Assembly (NCBI RefSeq): GCF_001436045.1
Contig: NZ_AZER01000013.1
Span: forward strand, 146,731 to 204,018
DNA from: Limosilactobacillus frumenti DSM 13145
Lineage (GTDB): Bacteria; Bacillota; Bacilli; Lactobacillales; Lactobacillaceae
Direction: 5' to 3'
Length of the DNA stretch: 57,288 nucleotides
The notes beneath the pieces are model-generated. The model saw only the letters and a program-made list of their open reading frames with translations, did not search any database and was not told where the DNA came from. Positions within the stretch are counted from its first letter, which is position 1. The number at the start of each line of letters is the position of its first letter. This document shows positions 42,654 to 54,307 of this stretch, piece after piece. Both the position numbers and the translations under genes were made by a program.

Positions 42654-43844
42654 ATGAGTACAAAGCCAATTTTCCCTGGGAGCACTTTAGGGATTATCGG
42701 GATCAACCGTAATGGTGGTGCCCTGATTTCTTGTGCCAAGAAGGCCGGGTTTAACGTTGGGGTATATGTTGATCGTGCCCAGCCAAATATCACGAAGATG
42801 GCTGATTTCACACTGGATGGCGCATATAATGACAAAGAAAAGTTAATGCAGTTTGGAGAAGCCTGCGATGCCATTATTTACCAAACTCCTAATATTGATT
42901 CTTCAGTTCTGCGTTACTTGGGTCAATATGCAGCTATTCCACAGGGAATCAATGGTTTGGAAATCGTCCAGGACCGTTTAATGGAACGGGCTTTCTTAGA
43001 TCAGGTAAACATTAATATTGCCCCATATGTGACTGTGATCGGCTTAGATGATGTTTACCAATCCATTGATTCCATTGGTTATCCAGCCCTTTTGAAGCCT
43101 ATTCAACGGGGGATTGGTGAACAGTCAATGATCATTCGTCGGCAGTCTGATATTACGCGAGCAGCCGAATTTATTGATACTGGTACGTATTTGCTGGAAT
43201 CGTGGATTGAGCACACTCATGAATACACGATGACCGCTGCGGTAAGTGGGGATGACTTACAGATCTTCCCTGTGGCTGAATTGAACTATGATGATGACCG
43301 GCAATTGATTTCGGCGGCTGCGCCAGCGGAAGTTAATGATGATATGGCAACTGAAATGCGGCGGATTGTTAAGAGTGTTGCTGCTTCCCTGCAGTACACC
43401 GGTGTCTTCTCAATTAATTTCTACGTCACATCGACTGGGACCCTTTATGTCAAAAACATTGAACTAGGGTTAACATCGATTGCCAATGTTTACGACAGTA
43501 CAACTAACGTTAACCAGTATGAAGAGCAAATCCGGGCCGTTGTTGGCATGCCAATCCACAACATTACCAACTTACAATCCGGGTTATTGATGGTTGTCCG
43601 TAATTACCAGTCCCGTGCTATTCAACGGCAATGGTTATTGAAGGATAACTGGCAATTCCGCTTCTTCAATGATGTTGACGGCAATGATCCGCAAGCACTA
43701 CTGGGCTTTGTCTGGGTAACTGGTGAGGAAGACCTCCAGGCACTGCAAGAACAAGTTGATAACACCGAGGTTTGGAATACTAAACCAGCGGAACCAACTA
43801 CTGATGAGCAAGCAGACCAAGGCCAATCAGAAACAAATGAATAA
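42654..43844 (+). CDS. PurK-like ATP-grasp protein with divergent motifs
   Basis: 396 residues. The layout is that of N5-carboxyaminoimidazole ribonucleotide synthase (PurK): a N-terminal Rossmann-like domain (GIIGINRNGGALISCAKKAGF), an ATP-grasp domain (YPALLKPIQRG... about 145-290, with VKNIELGLTS as the last acidic strand) and a C-terminal domain. Standard PurK motifs are changed: GGGQLGRM is GINRNGGA, the glycine-rich GGYDGKGQ is RGIGEQSM, and RPHNSGH is LGLTSIANVYD. Either a very divergent PurK or a paralog with another substrate. An acidic, glutamine-rich tail follows. AGGAGGGG precedes ATG 42654. Adjacent xpt supports a purine link. Confidence 0.7.
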   Translation: MSTKPIFPGSTLGIIGINRNGGALISCAKKAGFNVGVYVDRAQPNITKMADFTLDGAYNDKEKLMQFGEACDAIIYQTPNIDSSVLRYLGQYAAIPQGINGLEIVQDRLMERAFLDQVNINIAPYVTVIGLDDVYQSIDSIGYPALLKPIQRGIGEQSMIIRRQSDITRAAEFIDTGTYLLESWIEHTHEYTMTAAVSGDDLQIFPVAELNYDDDRQLISAAAPAEVNDDMATEMRRIVKSVAASLQYTGVFSINFYVTSTGTLYVKNIELGLTSIANVYDSTTNVNQYEEQIRAVVGMPIHNITNLQSGLLMVVRNYQSRAIQRQWLLKDNWQFRFFNDVDGNDPQALLGFVWVTGEEDLQALQEQVDNTEVWNTKPAEPTTDEQADQGQSETNE

Positions 43845-43850
43845 TTCACT

Positions 43851-43881
43851 AATCTGCAATCAATCTGATTGCAGATTTTTT
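43851..43881 (+). terminator. Terminator after the PurK-like gene
   Basis: AATCTGCAATCA (43851-43862) pairs perfectly with TGATTGCAGATT (43866-43877), three-base loop, six Ts. Confidence 0.9.
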
Positions 43882-43921
43882 AGTAACATACGTTCGATTC
43901 ACACCATTAAACTGCAAAATT

Positions 43922-43930
43922 TGGTATAAT
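43922..43930 (+). promoter_or_regulatory. Extended -10 of pcrA-ligA-camS
   Basis: TGGTATAAT is a consensus extended -10, about 37 bases before the pcrA start. Confidence 0.6.
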
Positions 43931-43967
43931 ATGAGCCGACTGATTTTTAGAGAGGATGGAACAAGGC

Positions 43968-46235
43968 GTGAGTAGTCAATCATTATTAGACGGTATGAAC
44001 GATAAGCAAACTGAGGCAGTTTTAACTACTGAAGGTCCCTTATTAGTAATGGCCGGTGCTGGTTCTGGGAAGACCCGGGTACTAACTCACCGGGTAGCTT
44101 ACCTGATCGAAGAAAAGGGTGTGCTTCCTTGGAATATTTTGGCGATTACTTTCACCAATAAGGCTGCTCGAGAAATGAAGGAACGGGTCGGCAAGCTCCT
44201 TGGTGAAAGCGCTCGTGATGTTTGGGTATCGACTTTCCACGCCCTGTGTGTGCGGATCTTACGGCGTGATATTGAGAAACTTGGTTATAACCGAGCATTT
44301 ACTATTGCGGATACCAGTGAACAACGGACGTTAATGAAGCGGATTTGCAGTGAACTGAACATTGATACCAAAAAGTTTGATCCAAGGAGTATCCTGTCTG
44401 CTATTTCTAACGCGAAGAACGCTCTCCAGACACCTGATGAATATGCTAAGGAAGCTAATGGGATGTTCGAACAATTAGTTGCCCGAGCCTACAAACTTTA
44501 CCAGCAGGAACTAGAAGCTAACCAATCGTTAGACTTCGATGACCTGATCATGAAGACGATTGAGTTGTTCGAAAAAGATCCCGAGACGCTCGAATTTTAC
44601 CAGGATAAGTTCCATTACATTCACGTTGATGAATACCAGGATACCAACGATGCCCAGTACAAGTTGGTTAACTTATTAGCCCAAAAGTATCAAAACCTGT
44701 GTGTTGTCGGTGATGCTGACCAGAGTATTTATGGCTGGCGTGGCGCTAACATGAATAACATTTTGAACTTTGAACGTGACTATCCAAATGCCCATACGGT
44801 AATGCTGGAGCAAAATTACCGTTCAACCCAAACCATTCTGGATGCAGCCAACGAAGTGATTGAAAATAACGTCCAACGGAAGAAGAAGAACCTGTGGACG
44901 GAAAATGGCAAAGGAGACAAGATTTCGTATTACCGGGCGCAAAACGAACACGATGAAGCCCAATTCATTGTTGCTAAAATCAAGGAAGAACATGACCAGC
45001 ATGGTTATAACTTCAACGATTTTGCAGTTCTCTATCGGACAAATGCCCAATCACGGATGATCGAAGAAACCTTCCTTAAGTCCAGTGTCCCATATACGAT
45101 GGTCGGTGGTCACAAGTTCTATGACCGGAAGGAAATCCGAGACGTCTTGGGCTACTTAACCCTAATCGTTAACCCACAAGATTCGATTTCTTTCACCCGA
45201 GTTGTGAATACACCTAAGCGGGGTATTGGGATGACCAGTGTCGAACATCTCCGTGAATTTGCGGATGAAAATCATTGGTCACTGTTGCAGGCAGCAGAAA
45301 ATGTTGATATTGCCAATAATATTTCAACTCGTACCCGGACTAAAATTGATCAATTTGGCCAACTAATGCGTGACTTAACAAAGCAAGCTGAATTTCTGAA
45401 TCTGACTGATCTGACGGAAGAAATTTTGGAACGCAGTGGCTACAATAAGTCCCTTAAAGACGATCGTAGCTTGGAAGCCCAGGCACGACGGGAGAACTTA
45501 GACGAATTTAAGTCCGTTACTAAAGAGTATGATGAACAGCACAAGGATGACGATGATAGTAATATCCAGAAGATCACCAATTTCTTAGCTGACTTAGCCT
45601 TGGTGTCTGACCAGGATGATGTTGACGAACAAGCTCCTGCCGTGACGTTGATGACTCTCCATGCCGCTAAGGGACTTGAATTTCCAGTTGTGTTCTTAGT
45701 GGGGATGGAAGAAGGAATCTTCCCACTATCACGAGCCATCATGGAAGATGACGAATTGGAAGAAGAACGTCGGTTAGCCTACGTTGGTATTACGCGTGCT
45801 AAAAAGAAGCTCTACCTGACAAATGCTTTCTCGCGGCTGCTTTATGGGCGTATTCAACGCAATCAGCCGTCACGCTTTGTGGAAGAGATCAATCCGGATC
45901 TCTTGAAATTTGAAAATAGTGATGAAGAAACGTCAGTTAGCGGACAGAAACTGCCATTTGGTGGTGATGCTGCAACTGCAACCACGTACCGTCACCAGCA
46001 AAAACACCAGTATCGTAGTGCAGGCAAACGGGTCAAGCCGGTTACGAACACTGGGACCGGTGCTGATAAGGTATCATGGAAGACTGGTGATAAGGTCAGC
46101 CATAAGAAGTGGGGTCAAGGAACTGTCGTAAAGGTCAGTGGAACTGGTAACGATATGGAACTTGATATTGCTTTCCCTGACCAAGGAGTTAAACGGCTGC
46201 TGGCCAGTTTTGCACCAATTAAAAAAGTGGATTAA
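43968..46235 (+). CDS. pcrA: ATP-dependent DNA helicase PcrA (UvrD/Rep family)
   Basis: 755 residues from GTG 43968 (MSSQSLLDGMND). An in-frame ATG at 43956 directly abuts AGAGG and is too close to use it; I prefer the GTG, with some doubt. Superfamily 1 helicase in repair and replication. Walker A AGAGSGKTR (29-37), DEYQDTN (motif II), QNYRST, and VTLMTLHAAKGLEFPVVF are present. The C-terminus has the Tudor-like domain (GDKVSHKKWGQGTVVKVSG) known in PcrA. ligA follows after 21 bases. Confidence 0.95.
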   Translation: MSSQSLLDGMNDKQTEAVLTTEGPLLVMAGAGSGKTRVLTHRVAYLIEEKGVLPWNILAITFTNKAAREMKERVGKLLGESARDVWVSTFHALCVRILRRDIEKLGYNRAFTIADTSEQRTLMKRICSELNIDTKKFDPRSILSAISNAKNALQTPDEYAKEANGMFEQLVARAYKLYQQELEANQSLDFDDLIMKTIELFEKDPETLEFYQDKFHYIHVDEYQDTNDAQYKLVNLLAQKYQNLCVVGDADQSIYGWRGANMNNILNFERDYPNAHTVMLEQNYRSTQTILDAANEVIENNVQRKKKNLWTENGKGDKISYYRAQNEHDEAQFIVAKIKEEHDQHGYNFNDFAVLYRTNAQSRMIEETFLKSSVPYTMVGGHKFYDRKEIRDVLGYLTLIVNPQDSISFTRVVNTPKRGIGMTSVEHLREFADENHWSLLQAAENVDIANNISTRTRTKIDQFGQLMRDLTKQAEFLNLTDLTEEILERSGYNKSLKDDRSLEAQARRENLDEFKSVTKEYDEQHKDDDDSNIQKITNFLADLALVSDQDDVDEQAPAVTLMTLHAAKGLEFPVVFLVGMEEGIFPLSRAIMEDDELEEERRLAYVGITRAKKKLYLTNAFSRLLYGRIQRNQPSRFVEEINPDLLKFENSDEETSVSGQKLPFGGDAATATTYRHQQKHQYRSAGKRVKPVTNTGTGADKVSWKTGDKVSHKKWGQGTVVKVSGTGNDMELDIAFPDQGVKRLLASFAPIKKVD

Positions 46236-46241
46236 CAATGA

Positions 46242-48299
<2,058 letters not shown>

Positions 48300-48301
48300 T
48301 C

Positions 48302-49414
48302 GTGAAAACCAAGTGGAAAAAGGTCATCATTAGCACTGTGCTTCTGATGTCAACAATCGTTTTGGCTTCATGTGGAAAATCATCATCCAAGGATTACAGC
48401 ACGACCGGATCTGGTGCGGGTAATTATCAAGGGGTGATCCACAAGGGACACTACCGGGTCAGCAAGGCGCGGGGTGTTAACACTGGCCAGAACAGTAATC
48501 CCTATAACTTAAAGAGCTTTGAAAGTGGCTTAACCCAAGTTTCCAAACGGGTATTCTCCACCAAGAGCTACATCTTCCAAGAAGGTCAGTACTTAGACAC
48601 CAATACTGTTGAAAACTGGTTAGGACGGAAGACCAAGAAGAACCCTGAAGGATTGAACCCTGCCCAAGGTAAGAAGAGCAATCCAAATCCAGAATACGTT
48701 CAGCAAATTGAAGAACAGGATTACATGCAAGAAAGTGGTAATTCAATGAAGCTGAAGGGCGTTACGATTGGGATTGGGATTAACTCCGAATACAATTACC
48801 AAAAGAAGACTGATGGACCAAATTACACGAAGAACATCTCCAATGATGAGGTTCATCGTCAGGGTGAAATTGCGGCCCAAAAGGTTTTAAAGCGTCTGCG
48901 TCAAAATCCAGCATTAAAAGACGTCCCAATTGTTATTGCTCTGTACAAACAGGCTCCTGATGATAGTTTAGTTGGTGGCAGTTTCTTTGCTTACAGCAAG
49001 AACAATGGTGACTCCATTAGTAGCTGGCATGACTTGGATTACAAGACTGCTGTTCTGCCAAAGGCTAATGGGACGAATAACAGTACGACTGAATCTAACC
49101 AAACTGACAATGATAACTTCTCAAACTTCAAGAGTCAGGTACAGAACTTCTTCCCGAATGTTTCTGGTGTGACTGCGCAAGCTCAATATGATGGTAAGTC
49201 CTTGACGGGGATGCACATCACGGTGACAACACAGTTCTACAGTCAAACGGAAATTAACAGCTTCACACAGTATATTGCACGGGCTGCTAAGAAGTACTTG
49301 CCAAGTGGGATTCCAATTGACATTAAGATTCAATCTGATTCCCAGATGCAATCCGTTGTTTACCGGAATAATGGTTCCGATAAGTGGCAAACGCACATTT
49401 TTGAATCGTACTAA
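48302..49414 (+). CDS. camS: CamS family lipoprotein (sex pheromone precursor-like)
   Basis: 370 residues. The start is GTG 48302 with GGAGGAGG at about 48286-48292, inside ligA. Lipobox LASC at 21-24, so C24 is lipidated and the protein faces outward. Family name comes from Staphylococcus, whose signal peptide gives the cAM373-like pheromone; in lactobacilli it is simply a conserved lipoprotein, and its function is not known. The order pcrA-ligA-camS-gatCAB is conserved in Firmicutes. Confidence 0.9.
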   Translation: MKTKWKKVIISTVLLMSTIVLASCGKSSSKDYSTTGSGAGNYQGVIHKGHYRVSKARGVNTGQNSNPYNLKSFESGLTQVSKRVFSTKSYIFQEGQYLDTNTVENWLGRKTKKNPEGLNPAQGKKSNPNPEYVQQIEEQDYMQESGNSMKLKGVTIGIGINSEYNYQKKTDGPNYTKNISNDEVHRQGEIAAQKVLKRLRQNPALKDVPIVIALYKQAPDDSLVGGSFFAYSKNNGDSISSWHDLDYKTAVLPKANGTNNSTTESNQTDNDNFSNFKSQVQNFFPNVSGVTAQAQYDGKSLTGMHITVTTQFYSQTEINSFTQYIARAAKKYLPSGIPIDIKIQSDSQMQSVVYRNNGSDKWQTHIFESY

Positions 49415-49430
49415 TTAAATCATGATCGAC

Positions 49431-49465
49431 AAAAGAGGATGGCTAGCAAGTCATCCTCTTTTCTT
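49431..49465 (+). terminator. Terminator after camS
   Basis: AAAAGAGGATG (49431-49441) pairs perfectly with CATCCTCTTTT (49452-49462). Confidence 0.88.
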
Positions 49466-49497
49466 CACCCTAATTGCTGAAATACAGGACAATTCTG

Positions 49498-49506
49498 TGC
49501 TAGAAT
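49498..49506 (+). promoter_or_regulatory. Extended -10 of gatCAB-dagK
   Basis: TGCTAGAAT, about 45 bases before gatC. The -35 region is poor. Confidence 0.5.
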
Positions 49507-49551
49507 GATTAAATGTATGTAGACATAATTTCTTGAAAAGAGGTAGAGAGA

Positions 49552-49869
49552 ATGGCCAGTAAGATCACTGAGCAACAAGTAAAACACGTTGCTGAACTTG
49601 CCAAACTTGAATTCCCTGAAGATGAGCTCGGTAAGTTTACCACTCAATTAGGCAACATTATCGATATGTTCGAAGATTTGACGCAAGTTGACACAGATAA
49701 CGTTGAACCAATGACTTCAGCTACTGATCGCGTTAACGTAATGCGTGAAGACAAAGCCGTTAAGAGTTCTAAGGAAGAAACCGATGCATTGTTGAAGAAT
49801 GCACCAGATACTGATGATGGTTACATTCGTGTTCCAGCAATCATTGACGAAAGTGAGGACGGCGAATAA
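49552..49869 (+). CDS. gatC: Asp/Glu-tRNA amidotransferase subunit GatC
   Basis: 105 residues. The small chaperone-like subunit that holds GatA and GatB together. [17 protein letters not shown] and [23 protein letters not shown] are diagnostic. AAAGAGGTAGAGAG precedes ATG 49552. The stop overlaps the gatA start by one base. Confidence 0.96.
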   Translation: MASKITEQQVKHVAELAKLEFPEDELGKFTTQLGNIIDMFEDLTQVDTDNVEPMTSATDRVNVMREDKAVKSSKEETDALLKNAPDTDDGYIRVPAIIDESEDGE

Positions 49870-51341
49870 TGGATTTCTACCAAACCGATCTATCTCAATT
49901 ACATGCTGATTTAGTAAACAAGAAGATCAGTGCTACCGAATTAACGAAGGAAACCTTTGACCACATTGAAGCTAATGATGATCAAGTCAAGGCTTTCTTA
50001 ACAATGAACAAGGAAGCCGCTTTGAAGAAGGCTGCTGAAGTCGACGCTGCTGGTATTCAAGACGATCAATTAACTGCAGGTGTTCCATTGGCTGTTAAGG
50101 ATAACATCTTAACCAAGGGCTTGCGGACGACCGCTGCTTCCAAGATTTTAGAAAACTTTAACCCTGTTTACGATGCTACTGTTATTGAAAAGTTGAATGC
50201 TAACAACTTCATCAATGTTGGGAAGACTAACCTGGATGAATTTGCGATGGGGTCTTCAACTGAAAACTCTGCATTCTTCACAACGCACAACCCATGGGAC
50301 CTTACCCGTGTTCCTGGTGGTTCTTCAGGTGGTTCCGCTGCTGCTGTTGCCGCCGGCGATGTCCTTGGTGCTCTTGGAACTGATACTGGTGGTTCTATCC
50401 GGATGCCAGCTTCATTTAACGGTGTTGTTGGGATGAAGCCAACTTACGGCCGTGTTTCTCGTTGGGGAATCATTGCTTTCGGTTCTAGTTTTGACCAAGT
50501 TGGTTGGTTAACCCGGACTGTTAAGGATAATGCTCTGTTAACGGCCATGATTTCTGGGAACGACCCTCACGACATGACTTCTTCAGTCAAGGAAGTGCCA
50601 GACTGGGCTGCTCAACTGAATGATGATACCAACGTTAAGGGTCTGCGGATTGCCGTACCAAAGGAATACTTTGAAGGGATCAACGATGATGTTCATGACG
50701 TCATCAAGGCTGCCCTTGACCATCTTGAATCCTTAGGGGCAATTGTGGATGAAGTTTCCTTACCACACACTAAGTACGGTGTTCCAGCTTACTACATTCT
50801 GGCATCATCTGAAGCATCATCGAACTTACAACGTTACGATGGTATTCGTTATGGCTTCCGTGCTAAAGATGTTAAGAACATTGAAGATGTTTATGTTCGT
50901 TCACGGACAGAAGGCTTTGGTGAAGAAGTTAAGCGGCGGATTATGCTGGGGACCTTCTCACTTTCAGCTGGTTTCTACGATGCCTACTTCAATAAGGCAG
51001 CGAAGGTTCGTCGCCTAATGGCCCAAGACTTTGATAATGTCTTCAAGGATCATGATGTGATTGTCGGTGCTACTGGTGCTACCCCAGCATTCAAGATTGG
51101 TGCTGAAATTGATGATCCACAAACCATGTACATGAACGATGTGCTGACTGTTCCAGTTAACATGGCCGGCTTACCTGCAATGTCTGTTCCAGCTGGATTC
51201 TCAGCTAAGAACGGGATGCCTGTTGGTCTTCAAATCATTGGTAAGGCCTTCGACGAACAAACAGTTTACAACACTGGTTACGTCTTTGAACAAACCACTG
51301 ATGTTCACAAGAAAGCACCTAAGTTAGGAGGTCAAAACTAA
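49869..51341 (+). CDS. gatA: Asp/Glu-tRNA amidotransferase subunit GatA
   Basis: 490 residues. An amidase that supplies ammonia from glutamine to convert Glu-tRNA(Gln) or Asp-tRNA(Asn). The catalytic triad is K77 (AVKDNI), cis-Ser S152 (GGSSGGS) and S176 ([10 protein letters not shown]), with the spacing of the Staphylococcus enzyme. Presence implies that this organism lacks GlnRS or AsnRS function, or needs the indirect route. ATG 49869 overlaps the gatC stop; gatB follows one base later. Confidence 0.97.
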   Translation: MDFYQTDLSQLHADLVNKKISATELTKETFDHIEANDDQVKAFLTMNKEAALKKAAEVDAAGIQDDQLTAGVPLAVKDNILTKGLRTTAASKILENFNPVYDATVIEKLNANNFINVGKTNLDEFAMGSSTENSAFFTTHNPWDLTRVPGGSSGGSAAAVAAGDVLGALGTDTGGSIRMPASFNGVVGMKPTYGRVSRWGIIAFGSSFDQVGWLTRTVKDNALLTAMISGNDPHDMTSSVKEVPDWAAQLNDDTNVKGLRIAVPKEYFEGINDDVHDVIKAALDHLESLGAIVDEVSLPHTKYGVPAYYILASSEASSNLQRYDGIRYGFRAKDVKNIEDVYVRSRTEGFGEEVKRRIMLGTFSLSAGFYDAYFNKAAKVRRLMAQDFDNVFKDHDVIVGATGATPAFKIGAEIDDPQTMYMNDVLTVPVNMAGLPAMSVPAGFSAKNGMPVGLQIIGKAFDEQTVYNTGYVFEQTTDVHKKAPKLGGQN

Positions 51342-51342
51342 G

Positions 51343-52767
51343 ATGAACTTTCAAACAACTATCGGTCTAGAAGTTCACGTTGAATTAAAGACCAAGTCCA
51401 AGATTTATAGTCCATCACCAGTTGAATATGGTGACAAGCCTAACACTAATACTAACGTCATCGATTGGGGATATCCTGGTGTCCTGCCAACCTTAAACAA
51501 GGGTGTTGTTCGTGATGGTATCATGGCAGGATTAGCTCTGCATGCTCAAATTGCCCACCACATGCACTTTGACCGGAAGAACTACTTCTACCCAGATAAC
51601 CCAAAGGCTTACCAGATTACCCAATCTGAAACACCAATTGCTCACGATGGTTGGATTGAAATTGAAGTCAACGGTAAGAAGAAAAAGATCGGGATCGAAG
51701 AAATGCATATCGAAGAAGATGCCGGTAAAAACACGCACACCAGTAAGTATTCTTACGTTGACTTGAACCGTCAGGGAACTCCCTTGATTGAAATTGTTTC
51801 TAAGCCTGATATTGCTTCTCCAGATGAAGCTGTTGCATACTTGGAAGCTCTTCGTCAACGGATCCAATTTACCGGGATTTCTGACGTTAAGATGGAAGAA
51901 GGTTCGATGCGGGTTGATACTAACATTTCGATCCGGCCAATCGGTTCCGATAAGTTTGGTACTAAGACGGAAATGAAGAACATTAACTCCTTCAACTACG
52001 TCCGTAAAGCATTAGCATTCGAAGAAAAGCGTCACCAAAACGTTCTTTTGTCTGGTGGCACGATTGCCCAAGAAACCCGTCGTTACGATGAACCAACTGG
52101 AACTACTGTTGCCATGCGGACCAAGGAAGGTTCCGATGATTATCGTTACTTCCCAGAACCAGATATTCCTGATTTGAACGTTAGCGATGACTGGATTAAC
52201 GAAATTAAGTCTGAAATGCCAGAAATGCCTGGTGAACGTCGTCAACATTACGTTAAGGATCTAGGCTTAACTGATTACGATGCCATGGTTCTGACCCAGA
52301 CCAAGGAAATGTCTGATTTCTTTGAAGCAGCAGTTAAGGATGGTGGCGATCCAAAGCGGGTTGCTAACTACCTGATGAACGATGTGAACTCATACTTGAA
52401 TGATAACCACGTTGACCTGCCTGATACTAAGTTGACCCCAGCTAACTTGGCTGGCATGGTTAAGTTGATTGATGACGGGACAATTTCCTCCAAGATGGCT
52501 AAGAAGGTCTTCAAGGGAATTTTGAATGGTGAAGAACCAAACGCCTACGCTAAGGAACATGGTTTAGTTCAATTATCTGACCCTGCTCAATTGCAACCAA
52601 TCGTTGACGATGTTTTAGCTAACAACGCTCAATCCATCGAAGACTACAAGAACGGTAAGGACCGGGCTGTTGGTTACTTAATGGGTCAAATTATGAAGCA
52701 AACCCGTGGTAAGGCTAACCCACAAGTGGTTACTAAATTACTAAAGAAGTCATTAGACGCTCAATAA
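51343..52767 (+). CDS. gatB: Asp/Glu-tRNA amidotransferase subunit GatB
   Basis: 474 residues. It activates the misacylated tRNA with ATP and receives ammonia from Gat[21 protein letters not shown], the MHIEEDAGK and [14 protein letters not shown] segments are diagnostic; the C-terminal YqeY-like tail binds tRNA. TAGGAGGTC inside gatA is its binding site. Confidence 0.97.
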   Translation: MNFQTTIGLEVHVELKTKSKIYSPSPVEYGDKPNTNTNVIDWGYPGVLPTLNKGVVRDGIMAGLALHAQIAHHMHFDRKNYFYPDNPKAYQITQSETPIAHDGWIEIEVNGKKKKIGIEEMHIEEDAGKNTHTSKYSYVDLNRQGTPLIEIVSKPDIASPDEAVAYLEALRQRIQFTGISDVKMEEGSMRVDTNISIRPIGSDKFGTKTEMKNINSFNYVRKALAFEEKRHQNVLLSGGTIAQETRRYDEPTGTTVAMRTKEGSDDYRYFPEPDIPDLNVSDDWINEIKSEMPEMPGERRQHYVKDLGLTDYDAMVLTQTKEMSDFFEAAVKDGGDPKRVANYLMNDVNSYLNDNHVDLPDTKLTPANLAGMVKLIDDGTISSKMAKKVFKGILNGEEPNAYAKEHGLVQLSDPAQLQPIVDDVLANNAQSIEDYKNGKDRAVGYLMGQIMKQTRGKANPQVVTKLLKKSLDAQ

Positions 52768-52782
52768 ACAGGAGGGATAGTC

Positions 52783-53790
52783 ATGCGCAAACGTGCTCGA
52801 ATTATTTATAATCCAACTTCGGGTCGGGAAGCGTTACGCACGTACCTTGTTGATATCCTGTCAATCTATGAAAAGGCGGGGTATGAAACCAGTGCCTTTG
52901 CGACAACTCCTGCGCCTAATTCTGCACGCAATGAAGCAAAACGGGCTGCTGAAGAGGGCTTTGATCTGATCGTTGCTGCTGGTGGTGATGGAACGCTCAA
53001 TGAAGTTGTTAACGGGATTGCCGGATTAGAACACCGGCCCACGTTAGCAATCATTCCGGCAGGGACGACGAATGACTATGCTCGTGCATTGCGGATTCCG
53101 CGTGATGATCCGATTGCTGCAGCTAAGTTGATCTTGCGTAAGAACAAGAAGTTCAAGATTGATATTGGCCAAGCTGGTGACAAATACTTTATGAACATTG
53201 CGGCTGGTGGGACGTTAACGGAACTGACTTACGACGTTCCTTCACAGATGAAGTCCTTATTCGGCTATGCAGCGTACCTCGCAAAGGGGGCCGAACTGCT
53301 TCCTCGAATCAAGCCGGTTGAAATGAAAATTAAGTATGATGATCATGAATACAAAGGTCAAGTTTCGATGATCCTGTTAGCCTTGACCAATTCTGTTGGT
53401 GGCTTTGAGCAAATTGTGCCAGATGCTGCTTTGGATGACGGTAAATTCACGATGATCATTGTCAAGAAGAGCAGTTTGGTTGATATGATGAGCTTAATGG
53501 CCAAGGCCCTTCAAGGAAATCACTTGGAAGACCCTCGGATCATTTATGCAAAAGCAGCGAATGTTGACTTACAGCCATTGGATAAAGCAGATCGCCTGAT
53601 GATTAACCTTGATGGTGAATATGGTGGCGATGCACCAATGCAGTTCCATAATTTGAAGCAACATCTCGAAGTCGTTGCCAACCTGGATGAAATCCCTGAT
53701 GATGCAATTACTGAGTCTGAAGACTTTAAGCGTGTCGAGAAGGACTTCGTTAAGGGTGTCGATGAGATTAAGGATCAAAAACAGAATTAA
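52783..53790 (+). CDS. dagK: Diacylglycerol kinase (DgkB/DagK family)
   Basis: 335 residues. A soluble lipid kinase that returns diacylglycerol from lipoteichoic acid synthesis to phosphatidic acid. The phosphate-binding GGDGT is at 67-71 (AAGGDGTLNEVVNG); RARIIYNPTSGRE and PAGTTNDYARAL follow the family order. ACAGGAGGG precedes ATG 52783. The C-terminus is acidic and about 30 residues longer than the compact core. Confidence 0.93.
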   Translation: MRKRARIIYNPTSGREALRTYLVDILSIYEKAGYETSAFATTPAPNSARNEAKRAAEEGFDLIVAAGGDGTLNEVVNGIAGLEHRPTLAIIPAGTTNDYARALRIPRDDPIAAAKLILRKNKKFKIDIGQAGDKYFMNIAAGGTLTELTYDVPSQMKSLFGYAAYLAKGAELLPRIKPVEMKIKYDDHEYKGQVSMILLALTNSVGGFEQIVPDAALDDGKFTMIIVKKSSLVDMMSLMAKALQGNHLEDPRIIYAKAANVDLQPLDKADRLMINLDGEYGGDAPMQFHNLKQHLEVVANLDEIPDDAITESEDFKRVEKDFVKGVDEIKDQKQN

Positions 53791-53794
53791 GATT

Positions 53795-53824
53795 GAAAGA
53801 GGCCAATCATTGGGTCTCTTTTCT
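53795..53824 (+). terminator. Terminator after dagK
   Basis: GAAAGAGGCCAA pairs with TTGGGTCTCTTTTC across a three- to four-base loop with one mismatch, T-run after it. Confidence 0.75.
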
Positions 53825-53841
53825 TTATTAATAAAGACTAA

Positions 53842-53886
53842 ACAAAGAAGCAATCGGCACCAATGTGGTACTGATTGCTTCTTTGT
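53842..53886 (-). terminator. Terminator of the MFS-marR operon
   Basis: ACAAAGAAGCAATC (53842-53855) pairs perfectly with GATTGCTTCTTTGT (53873-53886); a loop GTAC-type inner stem is also possible. On the minus strand it lies five bases beyond the marR stop. Confidence 0.78.
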
Positions 53887-53890
53887 CTGT

Positions 53891-54307
53891 TTAGTTGATA
53901 AATTTTTGTCGGGTATTATATAGCCATTGTTGAAATTTCTCACGTTGCTCAGGTGCAAATGACGACAATGCTTCTTCATTGACCTGCTCAGTGATCGCAT
54001 GAATTTGTGGAATTACCTTTTTACCTTGACTAGTGAGAAATAGTAAAGTTTGACGACCATCTGAAGCGGACCGCCGCTTTTCAAGCCAACCTTGTTTTGT
54101 TAAGCGATCGACCTGGCGAGTAATACTGGATTGATCACGGATAATCCGTTCTGCTAAACCGGCTTGACTGATACCGGGGGTTTTATCAATGATCATTAAA
54201 TAGAAATAATTAATTTCTGACAAGCCCAGAGAGTGTAATAAATGGTCTAATCGACGGCGGATTAATGCGTTCAAAATCGCGACTTGACCGACAAAATCTT
54301 CTTGCAT
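53891..54307 (-). CDS. MarR family transcriptional regulator
   Basis: 138 residues. A dimeric winged helix protein: N-terminal helix (ILNALIRRRLDHLLHSLGLS), helix-turn-helix with AGLAERIIRDQSSITRQVDRL and the wing WLEKRRSASDGRQTLLFLT. It is the second gene behind the MFS exporter (the two share base 54307), so it most likely represses the promoter at 55715-55744 through the twin palindromes. Inducer unknown. Confidence 0.9.
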   Translation of the reverse strand: MQEDFVGQVAILNALIRRRLDHLLHSLGLSEINYFYLMIIDKTPGISQAGLAERIIRDQSSITRQVDRLTKQGWLEKRRSASDGRQTLLFLTSQGKKVIPQIHAITEQVNEEALSSFAPEQREKFQQWLYNTRQKFIN

